The position numbers were made by a program, and so were the translations under genes. This document shows positions 1 through 7,478 of a stretch of 16,842 nt of DNA, piece after piece. Positions within the stretch are counted from its first letter, which is position 1. The number at the start of each line of letters is the position of its first letter. Source of the stretch: Kiritimatiellia bacterium (GTDB lineage Bacteria > Verrucomicrobiota > Kiritimatiellia > RFP12 > UBA1067); the NCBI GenBank assembly GCA_900771305.1, contig CAAGNL010000337.1, positions 1 to 16,842 of the forward strand. Reading direction: 5' to 3'. The notes beneath the pieces are model-generated. The model was given only the letters and a program-made list of their open reading frames with translations. It was not told where the DNA came from and did not search any database.

Positions 1-1027
1 ACTTCGGCGCGGCCTCGAGGGTCCACGCGAGGTCACGTGCCTCGGCTTCGGTTTTCACGAGCCTGTACTCGTGCGGCCAGTCCTTGAGCGTGGAGAAGCG
101 GACAGCCGGGGGAATCGTGGATCCCAGTGACTGCGAGGAGGCGGGCACCTGAGTCACTGCGCTGCCCAGAAGGCGCTTTGCGAGCTGATTGAGTTCGAAC
201 TTCGCGCAGACGGCGGCGACCTTCTCCGTGTCGAGGTCTCCGCGGGCGAAGGCGTTCCAGTCAACATCCAGCGGCACATCCGTGCGGATGGTCGTGAGGA
301 ACTTCGACATCCTCGCGTCCTCGGCGCCGGCGGCGATCCTCTCGCCGAGCTTCCCCTTGATCTCCGAGGCATGGGCGAGAACCTCCTCCACAGTACCGTA
401 CTGCGCCAGCAGTGCTGAAGCTGTCTTTTCGCCAACGCCCTTGATTCCGGGGATGTTGTCCGCCGTGTCGCCCGCAAGGGCGAGCCAGTCGATCATCTGT
501 GCGGGGGACGTAAGCGACCAATGCTCCTTCACCCGCTCCTCATCGTAGATTTCGGGCCCATCCTTTCCGTGACCCGGACGAAAAAGGTTGATGTGCGGCC
601 CCACCAACTGCGCGGCATCTTTGTCCGGCGTCGCGCAGAACACCTCGAAGCCTTCTGCCGCGGCCTTTGCCGCGAGCGTTCCCATCACGTCGTCGGCCTC
701 GAAACCGTCCTTGCGAATCACGGGGATGCCGAGAGCTTCGGCAAGCTCAAAGGCATAGGGGATGTTCGCCGCCAGATCCTCCGGCATCTTCTCCCGCTGA
801 GCCTTGTAGGAGGGGAAGGCCTCATGACGGAAGGTCGGCCCACCTGAATCCATTGCGAGAACCGCATGCGTGGGTTTGTGTTCGGCGAGGATGGAGGTGA
901 CTCCGTTCGCGAAACCGATGAGGGCGGAGACGTTGAGTCCCGTGGTGGTCATGCGCGGATTCCGCAGGAACACGAAGTGCCCCTTGTACAGGAACGGCAT
1001 GAGATCAATGATGAATAGCTTCTTCAC
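1..1027 (-). CDS. polA: DNA polymerase I, N-terminal 342 residues (3' end outside window)
   Basis: The frame is open from a GTG at 1027 to the window edge. It encodes the 5'-3' exonuclease (FEN-like) domain of DNA polymerase I, which removes RNA primers and fills gaps in replication and repair. Visible family motifs, in order, are the opening FIID, the GGPTFRHE arch segment followed by YKAQREKMPEDL, the metal-binding GFEADDVMG and TPDKDAAQLV, and the GDTADNIPGIKGVGEKTA block with the helix-hairpin-helix. After about residue 290 there is a linker and then a PHEYRLVKTEAEARDLAWTL segment. That segment resembles the start of the 3'-5' exonuclease-like domain, so this is probably a full PolA rather than a stand-alone exonuclease. 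The start is uncertain: GTG at 1027 gives the normal N-terminus, another GTG lies two codons upstream, and no clear Shine-Dalgarno is visible. It follows rfbB by 57 bases on the same strand and may be read through from the polysaccharide operon. Confidence 0.95.
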   Translation of the reverse strand, partial: MKKLFIIDLMPFLYKGHFVFLRNPRMTTTGLNVSALIGFANGVTSILAEHKPTHAVLAMDSGGPTFRHEAFPSYKAQREKMPEDLAANIPYAFELAEALGIPVIRKDGFEADDVMGTLAAKAAAEGFEVFCATPDKDAAQLVGPHINLFRPGHGKDGPEIYDEERVKEHWSLTSPAQMIDWLALAGDTADNIPGIKGVGEKTASALLAQYGTVEEVLAHASEIKGKLGERIAAGAEDARMSKFLTTIRTDVPLDVDWNAFARGDLDTEKVAAVCAKFELNQLAKRLLGSAVTQVPASSQSLGSTIPPAVRFSTLKDWPHEYRLVKTEAEARDLAWTLEAAPK

Positions 1028-1084
1028 GCGCACTAGTTTACCAAACCCGCGAACGGGGAGCAAACCTCGCGCACAGAGAGGACC

Positions 1085-2224
1085 TTACGCCTTGATCGTG
1101 CCGAGACGCTGGCCCGAGTACCTCTTCTCGTGGATGGGCCCCCACCACCACTTGTTATCGAGATACCACTGCACCGTCGCGCGAATGCCTGTGTCAAAGG
1201 TATGGCGGGGCTTCCAGCCAAGCTCCGTCATCAGCTTCGCGGGGTCAATCGCATAACGAAGATCGTGTCCGGGACGGTCGGCGACATGGGAAATCAGTTC
1301 CTCGAAGTGGGTGACGGGCTGAGAAGTCGAGAGGTTGAGAGGCTTCTCGGGGATGAGTTCATCAAGGATGCGGCAGACCGTCTGGACCACCTCGAGATTG
1401 GTCCGCTCGTTGTGTCCGCCGACGTTGTAGGTCTCTCCCGGCACACCCTTCTCATTGACCAGGCAGAGTGCGGCGACATGATCCTCGACGTGAAGCCAGT
1501 CGCGCACGTTCGCGCCCTTGCCGTAGACGGGAAGCGACTTCCCATCCAGGCAGTTGAGGATGATGAGCGGAATGAGCTTCTCGGGGAAATGGTAGGGACC
1601 GTAGTTGTTTGAACAATTCGTAATGAGCGTGGGGAGGCCATAGGTATCATGCCACGCACGCACGAGATGATCGCTGGCGGCCTTCGAAGCCGAATAGGGC
1701 GAGTGAGGGGAATAGGGAGTCGTCTCGGTGAAGAAACCAGTCTCGCCCAGGGAGCCATAGACCTCGTCCGTCGAAATGTGCTGAAAACGGAAGTCCGCCC
1801 GGTCGATCTCAGGCAGCGACCTCCAGTACCCGAGCGCGGCCTGGAGCAGCGTCGCTGTTCCAGTGACGTTCGTGCGGATGAACTCGCCTGGACCGTCGAT
1901 TGAGCGGTCGACATGGGACTCCGCCGCAAGATGGAAGATCGCATGGGGACGAAAGACCGCGAACGCCCTGTCCATCACGTCCTGGTCGCAGATGTCAGCC
2001 CTGAGAAAGCTGAGAAGTCGAGAGGTTGAGAGGTTGAGATCGGAGACCGATGATTTGATGTCGGTTTCGAGATCTAGACCGACCTCCTTGAGCGACTCGG
2101 GCACTCCGGCATACGTGAGCTTGTCGACGACGAGAACCGTCGCATTCAGATCACGTACCAAATGACGGACAAGGGCGGATCCGATGAACCCGGCTCCGCC
2201 CGTGACAATGAACCTACTCCTCAT
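1085..2224 (-). CDS. rfbB: dTDP-glucose 4,6-dehydratase with two repeat-derived insertions
   Basis: RfbB/RmlB is a cytoplasmic short-chain dehydrogenase-like enzyme. It converts dTDP-glucose to dTDP-4-keto-6-deoxyglucose, the precursor of rhamnose and other deoxysugars of surface polysaccharides. The 379-residue product shows the NAD-binding GGAGFIG (9-15), HLAAESHVDRS (98-108), the catalytic T152-D153-E154 in STDEVYGS, the Y177xxxK181 pair in YSASK, and the family signatures NNYGPYHFPEKLIP, RDWLHVEDH and ADRPGHDLRYAID. The ATG at 2224 puts the glycine motif at the expected place; it overlaps the stop of the upstream kinase gene by 11 bases, which indicates translational coupling. The protein is about 20-25 residues longer than typical members. 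The extra residues sit at two loops, around 48-73 and 293-304, and each contains NLSTS encoded by the same DNA repeat read in different frames. All catalytic motifs are intact, so the enzyme is probably functional. Confidence 0.95.
   Translation of the reverse strand: MRSRFIVTGGAGFIGSALVRHLVRDLNATVLVVDKLTYAGVPESLKEVGLDLETDIKSSVSDLNLSTSRLLSFLRADICDQDVMDRAFAVFRPHAIFHLAAESHVDRSIDGPGEFIRTNVTGTATLLQAALGYWRSLPEIDRADFRFQHISTDEVYGSLGETGFFTETTPYSPHSPYSASKAASDHLVRAWHDTYGLPTLITNCSNNYGPYHFPEKLIPLIILNCLDGKSLPVYGKGANVRDWLHVEDHVAALCLVNEKGVPGETYNVGGHNERTNLEVVQTVCRILDELIPEKPLNLSTSQPVTHFEELISHVADRPGHDLRYAIDPAKLMTELGWKPRHTFDTGIRATVQWYLDNKWWWGPIHEKRYSGQRLGTIKA
1318..1344 (-). repeat. Octanucleotide-unit repeat, copy A, inside rfbB
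   Basis: On the plus strand this holds three consecutive 8-base units: gagaagtc, gagaggtt and gagaggct. Bases 1318-1342 are identical over all 25 positions to 2009-2033. On the coding strand the copy starts at codon position 1 of residue 295 and encodes PLNLSTSQ, in a loop where related RfbB proteins are shorter. It lies just before the conserved VADRPGHD motif. Confidence 0.85.
2009..2039 (-). repeat. Octanucleotide-unit repeat, copy B, inside rfbB
   Basis: The plus strand reads gagaagtc, gagaggtt, gagaggtt and then a partial gaga. Bases 2009-2033 are a perfect 25-base match to copy A in the same orientation. On the coding strand this copy starts at codon position 3 of residue 64, so it is read in a different frame from copy A and gives NLSTSRLLS. 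It falls in the extra segment between the LTYAG motif and the ADICD motif of rfbB. Confidence 0.85.
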
Positions 2225-4679
2225 CGGCAAGATCCGGACTGATGGAATTGGAGCCTGCAGGCCTTTCGGCATCCAAGGTCGACGACCCGCCTTTCACCTC
2301 CGCTCCTTTGACCTTCACATCGGCGGCATCCGAATCCTTGCCCTTCTTCTTTCGGGATTCGAGCGGCGCATAGGGACGATAGCTTCCGCCGTAGGCACGG
2401 TAGCCACCATAACCGCCATAGCCGCCATAGCCGTAGCCATAGGAGTGACCAGACTGCGAGAACGCCCCCCCGACGGAACCCATCTCAACGTCATTCACGA
2501 CGATGCCGATGACCGTGGCACCAGATTCGCCGAGCGAACGGGCGGCGTGCTGAATCGGCTTGAAGTGCGTACGATCGGGGCAACACATAATCATCACGGA
2601 GTCCACCAGCGAGGCCAGCGTCATCACGTCGCCGACAATTCCGAACGGTGGCGAGTCGATGATGACACGGTCATAGTTCGCGCGGGCCCACTTGAAGAAG
2701 TCGGGAACAATCTGCGAACCCATGATGGAGGCGGGGTTCACATTGTCCGGGGGAAGAGAACCAATGACGTCAAGGTGTTCAACACCGCTCGGCATCACGA
2801 GCGACGGGAAGTCGCGCTGTCCGTCCTTGCGGGAAAGATAATGCGAGAACGAATGATCCTGGTCGATCTTGAGTCCCCACACGCGGGCCAGACGCGGACG
2901 ACGCAGATCGAAATCGACGAGCAAAGTTCGCTTGCCCGCCTGCGCGCTCGAGATGGCAAGGGAACATGAGGTAATCGTCTTGCCTTCGCCGGGCTGCGTA
3001 GACATCAACAGCAGCACCTGCGAGATCGGCTGATAGCGCGGCGAGTCCAGAAGATTGCGGAGACCTGCCATCGCCTCGGCGAACTGCGAGTATTTGTTTT
3101 CAGAGATAAACTTCGCCACCTGCTCGCGCTTCTTGCGACGAACGTGCGGCAAGACGGCCAGCACCTTGAGCGCAAGACGCCCCTCGATATCCTGAAGCGA
3201 CACGATGGTGTCTTCGAGATGATCGAGCACCAGCACAAACAGGAGTCCCAAAGCAAGGGCGATTGCGCCGCCTGCGGAGAAGATGATGATCGGGTTCGGC
3301 AACACAGGCTTGGAGGGAACGAGGGCAGGGCGTCCGACACGGACGATTTCATTGTTCTGCTCGGCCGCGATACGCGCCTCATTCTCCTTCTGCATCAAGT
3401 CCTTGAGGATGGTGGTCGAAACCTCCATTTCCTTCTCGAGCTGCTTGAGTCCTGCATCGGCAGCGACGATCTTCTGGCCGATGGTCGCAAGTTCAGCACG
3501 CAACTTCTCACTGTTCTTCTCATAGACTGCAAGCTGGTTCTTGTAGGCAGCCAGGTTGCCGTGCGCCGTCGCGAGCGCGCGGGAAACGGCATCCACAAAT
3601 TCCTGCTTGATCGTCTCAAGCAATTTTTCGCGTGACTTCACCTCGGGGTGATTCTTGGTAAATCGGGCCAGAAGGCCATTCATCTCCATCTTCGCGTTCT
3701 GCAGACGCGTGTAGGCTTCGCCGATTTCGGAGGAACGCGGCACCGAGGTCGGCAGCGCACCGAAGTCCTCCGGAGTCTCCTGGGCGGCTTTGAGGACCTT
3801 CTCCCATTCCGCTGCCGCCGTGACCTGCGATCTCATATCAAGCACATCGGCCGTCGTCTTCTGAAGAGACTGCTGCAGAATCTCGCGCTCGGAGTTGAGG
3901 TCATCGATCTTGTTCTTCGTGCGGAATTCAAGCAGCTGCTTGGCAATGCTCTCGTCATGACGGCGCTGACGTTCCACCTGCTCGTGGATCTGGGCGACGG
4001 CCTTATCGCAGCGAAGCTTGTTCTCTTCGTCGGTGAAGGACTCGATCGCCTCGGCATAGGCATTGGCCAGCGAAGCCGCCAAAGACGCCGTCGTCGACCG
4101 GACACCAATAGTGATCAAGCGGGAATGACGAATGAGCTCAAGTTCCGAGTCGCCAAGCGTCTCAATCAGCTCCTTGTCGGTCACCGTGGAAGCTGGGTAG
4201 TTCGCACGGTACTGCTGAACAATCTTCGTGACGATCTTATCCGAACGCCAGTCGGAAAGACGGGTGTTGAAGATTTCCTCGTAGGACGTGCCGAACTGCT
4301 CCATGTCAATGCCGACGCCATCGGCTCCGCGCCCCCCCTGCGGACGACGGGTGTCCATTGTAAATTCGCTCTTCGCCTCGTAGATGGTTGGAGAGATACG
4401 ATAGACCGCAAAGGCTGCGACAAGCCCGATCAGCAGGAAGACGAGCACTGAAATCCAGCGCTGGGCAATCACACGCAAAACACGGCCAAGGGTAATCGTG
4501 CCAACCAAAGAATCAGCATCCTGTCCAGGAGCCTGGCCACCATAGGCCCCGCCGCCGTAGTAGTAGGGTGCATTGCCTCCATAATACGCTGGAGTCTGAG
4601 CCGAGCCATAGTAGATTGGAGACTTCCTGGCCGCACCATAATAGAGCGGCTTCTGTCCGTAAGTCGATGAGGATGCCAT
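2214..4679 (-). CDS. Wzc-like polysaccharide co-polymerase with tyrosine autokinase domain
   Basis: This 821-residue inner-membrane protein combines a Wzz-type chain-length determinant with a bacterial tyrosine kinase (BY-kinase). In such systems, cycles of autophosphorylation control export and length of exopolysaccharide or capsule. Layout: a Tyr/Gly-rich cytoplasmic tail (1-48), a first membrane segment (about 73-93), a long periplasmic coiled-coil region (about 95-455), a second membrane segment beginning near PNPIIIFSAGG (about 458-482), then the kinase. The kinase has Walker A in QPGEGKT (about 563), the A' motif LLVDFDLRRPRL (about 585-597) and the Walker B-like VIIDSPPFG (about 670). 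The C-terminus has a YGYGYGGYGGYGGY cluster near 745-770, the usual autophosphorylation region, then a charged tail. The tandem PxYYG repeats at the N-terminus are unusual. The gene starts 5 bases after the Wzy-like stop, with a GGAGA inside the end of that gene as a possible ribosome site. Its stop overlaps rfbB. Confidence 0.93.
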   Translation of the reverse strand: MASSSTYGQKPLYYGAARKSPIYYGSAQTPAYYGGNAPYYYGGGAYGGQAPGQDADSLVGTITLGRVLRVIAQRWISVLVFLLIGLVAAFAVYRISPTIYEAKSEFTMDTRRPQGGRGADGVGIDMEQFGTSYEEIFNTRLSDWRSDKIVTKIVQQYRANYPASTVTDKELIETLGDSELELIRHSRLITIGVRSTTASLAASLANAYAEAIESFTDEENKLRCDKAVAQIHEQVERQRRHDESIAKQLLEFRTKNKIDDLNSEREILQQSLQKTTADVLDMRSQVTAAAEWEKVLKAAQETPEDFGALPTSVPRSSEIGEAYTRLQNAKMEMNGLLARFTKNHPEVKSREKLLETIKQEFVDAVSRALATAHGNLAAYKNQLAVYEKNSEKLRAELATIGQKIVAADAGLKQLEKEMEVSTTILKDLMQKENEARIAAEQNNEIVRVGRPALVPSKPVLPNPIIIFSAGGAIALALGLLFVLVLDHLEDTIVSLQDIEGRLALKVLAVLPHVRRKKREQVAKFISENKYSQFAEAMAGLRNLLDSPRYQPISQVLLLMSTQPGEGKTITSCSLAISSAQAGKRTLLVDFDLRRPRLARVWGLKIDQDHSFSHYLSRKDGQRDFPSLVMPSGVEHLDVIGSLPPDNVNPASIMGSQIVPDFFKWARANYDRVIIDSPPFGIVGDVMTLASLVDSVMIMCCPDRTHFKPIQHAARSLGESGATVIGIVVNDVEMGSVGGAFSQSGHSYGYGYGGYGGYGGYRAYGGSYRPYAPLESRKKKGKDSDAADVKVKGAEVKGGSSTLDAERPAGSNSISPDLADEE

Positions 4680-4684
4680 AACTA

Positions 4685-6142
4685 TCAGTTCTCCGAAACA
4701 GCATTATCCGCGCCAACATCGGCGGCATCGGCCTTCTTCGCCTTCGGGAAAGCGGCGGCGGAGACGGCCAATGCCGAAAGCACGGTCATAAAAAGAGTTC
4801 CATTCAGGAATACCGGGGAAATCACCGCCTCCAACGCGAGAAGGGCAACCGTCAATGGAGCGAACCAGACAACAGGAGGAACGGCGAACGGAAAGATATC
4901 CGCATCATCCTGGCGCCGAAGATATCCAAATGCCCCCACGAGGCGAATGAAATAAGTGACTACGAGCATCCCCAGTCCAACAGCAGGAATGACACACCCG
5001 ATGATCCCCCGTTCGGCGAGAATGGTCCAGTAGCCACTTGTCGCAAACTTCGACTGAGCAGGAATCACCAACCAGTCTGACTTCTCTGCAAGGAAAGGGA
5101 CATGCAACCCGAAGGCTCCATCCCCCACGCCAAACCACGGATGCGCAACCCAAATCTGGCGACTGATGCGCGAAAGCGTGCCTGCCGCCAACTTATACGA
5201 CTCGGGGAAGGCAAATTCAGGAGAAAGCGCACTGACCTTCGCCGCCCGCACGGTCTCCGGCACGAACATCATCATCAGAAACACCGGCAAGGCAAAGCCA
5301 AATATCGCAAGGGACAAGTTTCGCGCCACTGCACCCACTGAATTCACACGACCCAGATAGACAAGCGATACGACCAACGTCATAACCGCAAAAGCAAACC
5401 AGACAACCGCAATGACGGGCGGAGCGAAGAAGAGCAGTGCCGAGGCATTGCCCGCGACTCCCAACACGTAGGGGAGGCGAGCCGAAGACCATCTGCGAGC
5501 CTCTGCCTGCACTCCGCTTACGATGGCAATGATCAACCAAACGCCAAAAGTCGAAGCCCAGAACGGGGCTTCTGCCAGTCCCGACCCCAGCCATCCAGCG
5601 AATGGCTTTACTCCGGCGCAGGCAAACCCCGCCGCGGCACAGCCACCCACTCCCGAGAAGACCGCTCCAGAAAGCCCGAAGACAATTCGCGCCATCAGTC
5701 CGATGCCATGGCGAATTCCCATTGCCAGGACCAACAGGGCAATAGAAACGGCAAATGGCACCACCCCAGCGTTTTGCGCAGATGCCGGACCACCGCCAAA
5801 CCTCGAATCACCCACAACCCAGATGACCTGTTCGGGATCATATCGCAGGGAAATTCCCGAATTCAGCATACGAAACAGTGCAAAGAGAATGGCAGCGATC
5901 AGAAACCAGAAAAAAGGATCGCGAATCATCTCTCCACGAACGCGCCGACGTGCCAGCGAAAGATGCTCCCCAATCCGAATGGACGGCTCCGTAAGAAACC
6001 AAACACCCGCAAGCCCGCTCAGCCAAAATATGACCGAGGCAAGACTTGCGGCGTCCAGAAACGGCGTGAGCGCAAGCGGTGCTGCTGCGAGCAGGGCCAG
6101 GTGAGCCGCCAGCCCATACTTTGAAAGGAACTTCTGCAACAT
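4685..6142 (-). CDS. O-antigen polymerase/ligase-like (Wzy/WaaL-type) membrane protein
   Basis: This 485-residue protein is very hydrophobic, with roughly eleven or twelve membrane segments. It has a larger extracytoplasmic stretch near residues 295-365. That stretch contains HPWFGVGDGAFG (about 333-344) and is followed by SGYWTILAERGIIGCVIPA. This pairing matches the Wzy_C O-antigen polymerase/ligase pattern (HPxxGxGxG, then a xLAExGxxG helix). Such proteins polymerise lipid-linked repeat units or transfer glycan to an acceptor at the periplasmic face of the inner membrane. Its place between the outer-membrane barrel and the Wzc-like kinase favours a polymerase role over a lipopolysaccharide ligase, but sequence alone does not decide this. 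The C-terminus is short and charged (KAKKADAADVGADNAVSEN). The Shine-Dalgarno sequence is weak. It begins 31 bases after the barrel gene. Confidence 0.82.
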   Translation of the reverse strand: MLQKFLSKYGLAAHLALLAAAPLALTPFLDAASLASVIFWLSGLAGVWFLTEPSIRIGEHLSLARRRVRGEMIRDPFFWFLIAAILFALFRMLNSGISLRYDPEQVIWVVGDSRFGGGPASAQNAGVVPFAVSIALLVLAMGIRHGIGLMARIVFGLSGAVFSGVGGCAAAGFACAGVKPFAGWLGSGLAEAPFWASTFGVWLIIAIVSGVQAEARRWSSARLPYVLGVAGNASALLFFAPPVIAVVWFAFAVMTLVVSLVYLGRVNSVGAVARNLSLAIFGFALPVFLMMMFVPETVRAAKVSALSPEFAFPESYKLAAGTLSRISRQIWVAHPWFGVGDGAFGLHVPFLAEKSDWLVIPAQSKFATSGYWTILAERGIIGCVIPAVGLGMLVVTYFIRLVGAFGYLRRQDDADIFPFAVPPVVWFAPLTVALLALEAVISPVFLNGTLFMTVLSALAVSAAAFPKAKKADAADVGADNAVSEN

Positions 6143-6173
6143 TCAACCGCGCCGGATCACGCCGGAATTTCAA

Positions 6174-7442
6174 TTAGTAATGGAAGCGAAGCCCAACCGT
6201 GCCGCGGAAGCGGTCATAGTCGTAATTGCTATGGCTCTCGCACCAATTCTCCTCCCAGGTGAGGTCCGCATAGACGGACGTCCAGCGATTGAGGATGTAG
6301 TTGGCACCGAGGCGAACCGACATCAGGTCTTCGTCATAGTCGTTGCCGGCGGCGAGATAACGATCGGAGTAGACGTTCTCCTCGTGACGCCACGCGACGT
6401 TGCCCGTGAGGGTCATACGATCACCCAGCGTGAGGTAGGAGATACCGCCCGAAAGCGAATACACTTTGACGGCCTGACCAAGCGAGCGCTCCGACGGCTG
6501 GTAGTAGCTATTGCCGAGCACGGAGAGTTGGAGCTGACGAGTCATACGCCAATTGGCGGACAGCTGATAAGTCCAACCGCAATCGGTATCACCGTGCCCA
6601 CCATACTCAAGCTGGGACACACCCATCAGCGCACGATATGTGATTTTTTCAGTAGCATGGGTGCCAACACCAGCCTGGACCGTCCAGACCTGCGAATCAT
6701 TGCTGTAATTGCGATACCCACTGCCCTTCTTCTGGAGATAGTGCGAATAACCGCCGGAAATCAGCAAATCGGTCCACTTGGAGGCCGCATAACCAGCCTC
6801 AAGACCTGCGGCATACTGCGACCAGCCATACAGCGGCGCATACTTGCCCGTGTCGTTTTTATAGTCAAGCCAATTGTACTGCCCCATCACATTCGCATGC
6901 CAGCGCTCGGTGAAACGACGCTCCAGAACACCAGTGGCGTCCAGATGCTCTCGGTCACGCCAAATGCCACGACCGTCGCCAGAGGTCAGGCTATCAGACT
7001 GGTTGATGTACTGATAGCGCTCGGAGAGGAGCAGATTCCACCCCTTGCCTTCCTCGGAGACATTCGACCATTTGTAGGCGAGGGACTCGCCAAAGCTGTT
7101 CTCGCCCATTTCATCCGAGTAGTCGCAATAGGCATTGTAGCGATACCACAACGTGCCGGCCAACTCCCAACGGTTTCCCCGCCACGTGAAATCGGCACCA
7201 GGATTGACGCAGAAGATGTTGTCGTCCGCGGCATGATGGGTCGTGTCAATATTGGAGTCGTAGGTGTACGACAAAGCGACATAGGGCTTGATCGTCAGGC
7301 GGTTGTTCATGAAACGAAGCCCCTGAGGCCTGTCGGCCATGCTACCGCTTCCATGATCCGCATTCTCGGTGCTCTCCTGCGCGAATCCCGCAACGGCGAC
7401 AGCCGAGGCGACTGCAATGAAGCTGAGAAGTTTACTGCTCAT
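6174..7442 (-). CDS. Outer-membrane beta-barrel protein, BBP2-like, probable polysaccharide export porin
   Basis: This 422-residue secreted protein has an N-terminal signal peptide (MSSKLLSFIAVASAVAVAGFA, cleavage expected after about residue 21). It is followed by alternating hydrophobic/polar beta-strands rich in Trp and Tyr. The first strands (LTIKPYVALSYTYDSNIDTT) match the opening pattern of the putative beta-barrel porin 2 group (PxxxxxxxYDSN). It ends in GTVGLRFHY, with an aromatic last residue as expected of a barrel assembled by the BAM machinery. Length suits about 16-18 strands. The gene sits in an export operon with a Wza-like lipoprotein too short to span the outer membrane, so it may be the outer-membrane channel, as for the separate barrels described for Myxococcus exopolysaccharide pathways. 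It has a good AGAGGA ribosome site 7 bases before the ATG. A general porin or structural barrel remains possible. Confidence 0.83.
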   Translation of the reverse strand: MSSKLLSFIAVASAVAVAGFAQESTENADHGSGSMADRPQGLRFMNNRLTIKPYVALSYTYDSNIDTTHHAADDNIFCVNPGADFTWRGNRWELAGTLWYRYNAYCDYSDEMGENSFGESLAYKWSNVSEEGKGWNLLLSERYQYINQSDSLTSGDGRGIWRDREHLDATGVLERRFTERWHANVMGQYNWLDYKNDTGKYAPLYGWSQYAAGLEAGYAASKWTDLLISGGYSHYLQKKGSGYRNYSNDSQVWTVQAGVGTHATEKITYRALMGVSQLEYGGHGDTDCGWTYQLSANWRMTRQLQLSVLGNSYYQPSERSLGQAVKVYSLSGGISYLTLGDRMTLTGNVAWRHEENVYSDRYLAAGNDYDEDLMSVRLGANYILNRWTSVYADLTWEENWCESHSNYDYDRFRGTVGLRFHY

Positions 7443-7478
7443 TTTTCGTTCCTCTTCTATGATCCGGTCGCAAACTGA

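Noticed and set aside
6149..6167. Short direct repeat gccgga-tcac-gccgga before the Wzy-like gene
   Set aside because: Too short in a GC-rich region, with no inverted symmetry suitable for a terminator and no second occurrence noted.
7419..7434. An aagctgagaagt string at the start of the barrel gene matching the flank of repeat copy B
   Set aside because: Only about 12 bases match and no 8-base units follow. It encodes part of an ordinary signal peptide.
6180..7478. A 432-codon open frame on the plus strand antisense to the whole beta-barrel gene
   Set aside because: It mirrors a gene with clear signal peptide, barrel pattern and C-terminal aromatic residue. The antisense translation has no domain-like features or ribosome site. 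GC-rich codon use commonly leaves such frames open.
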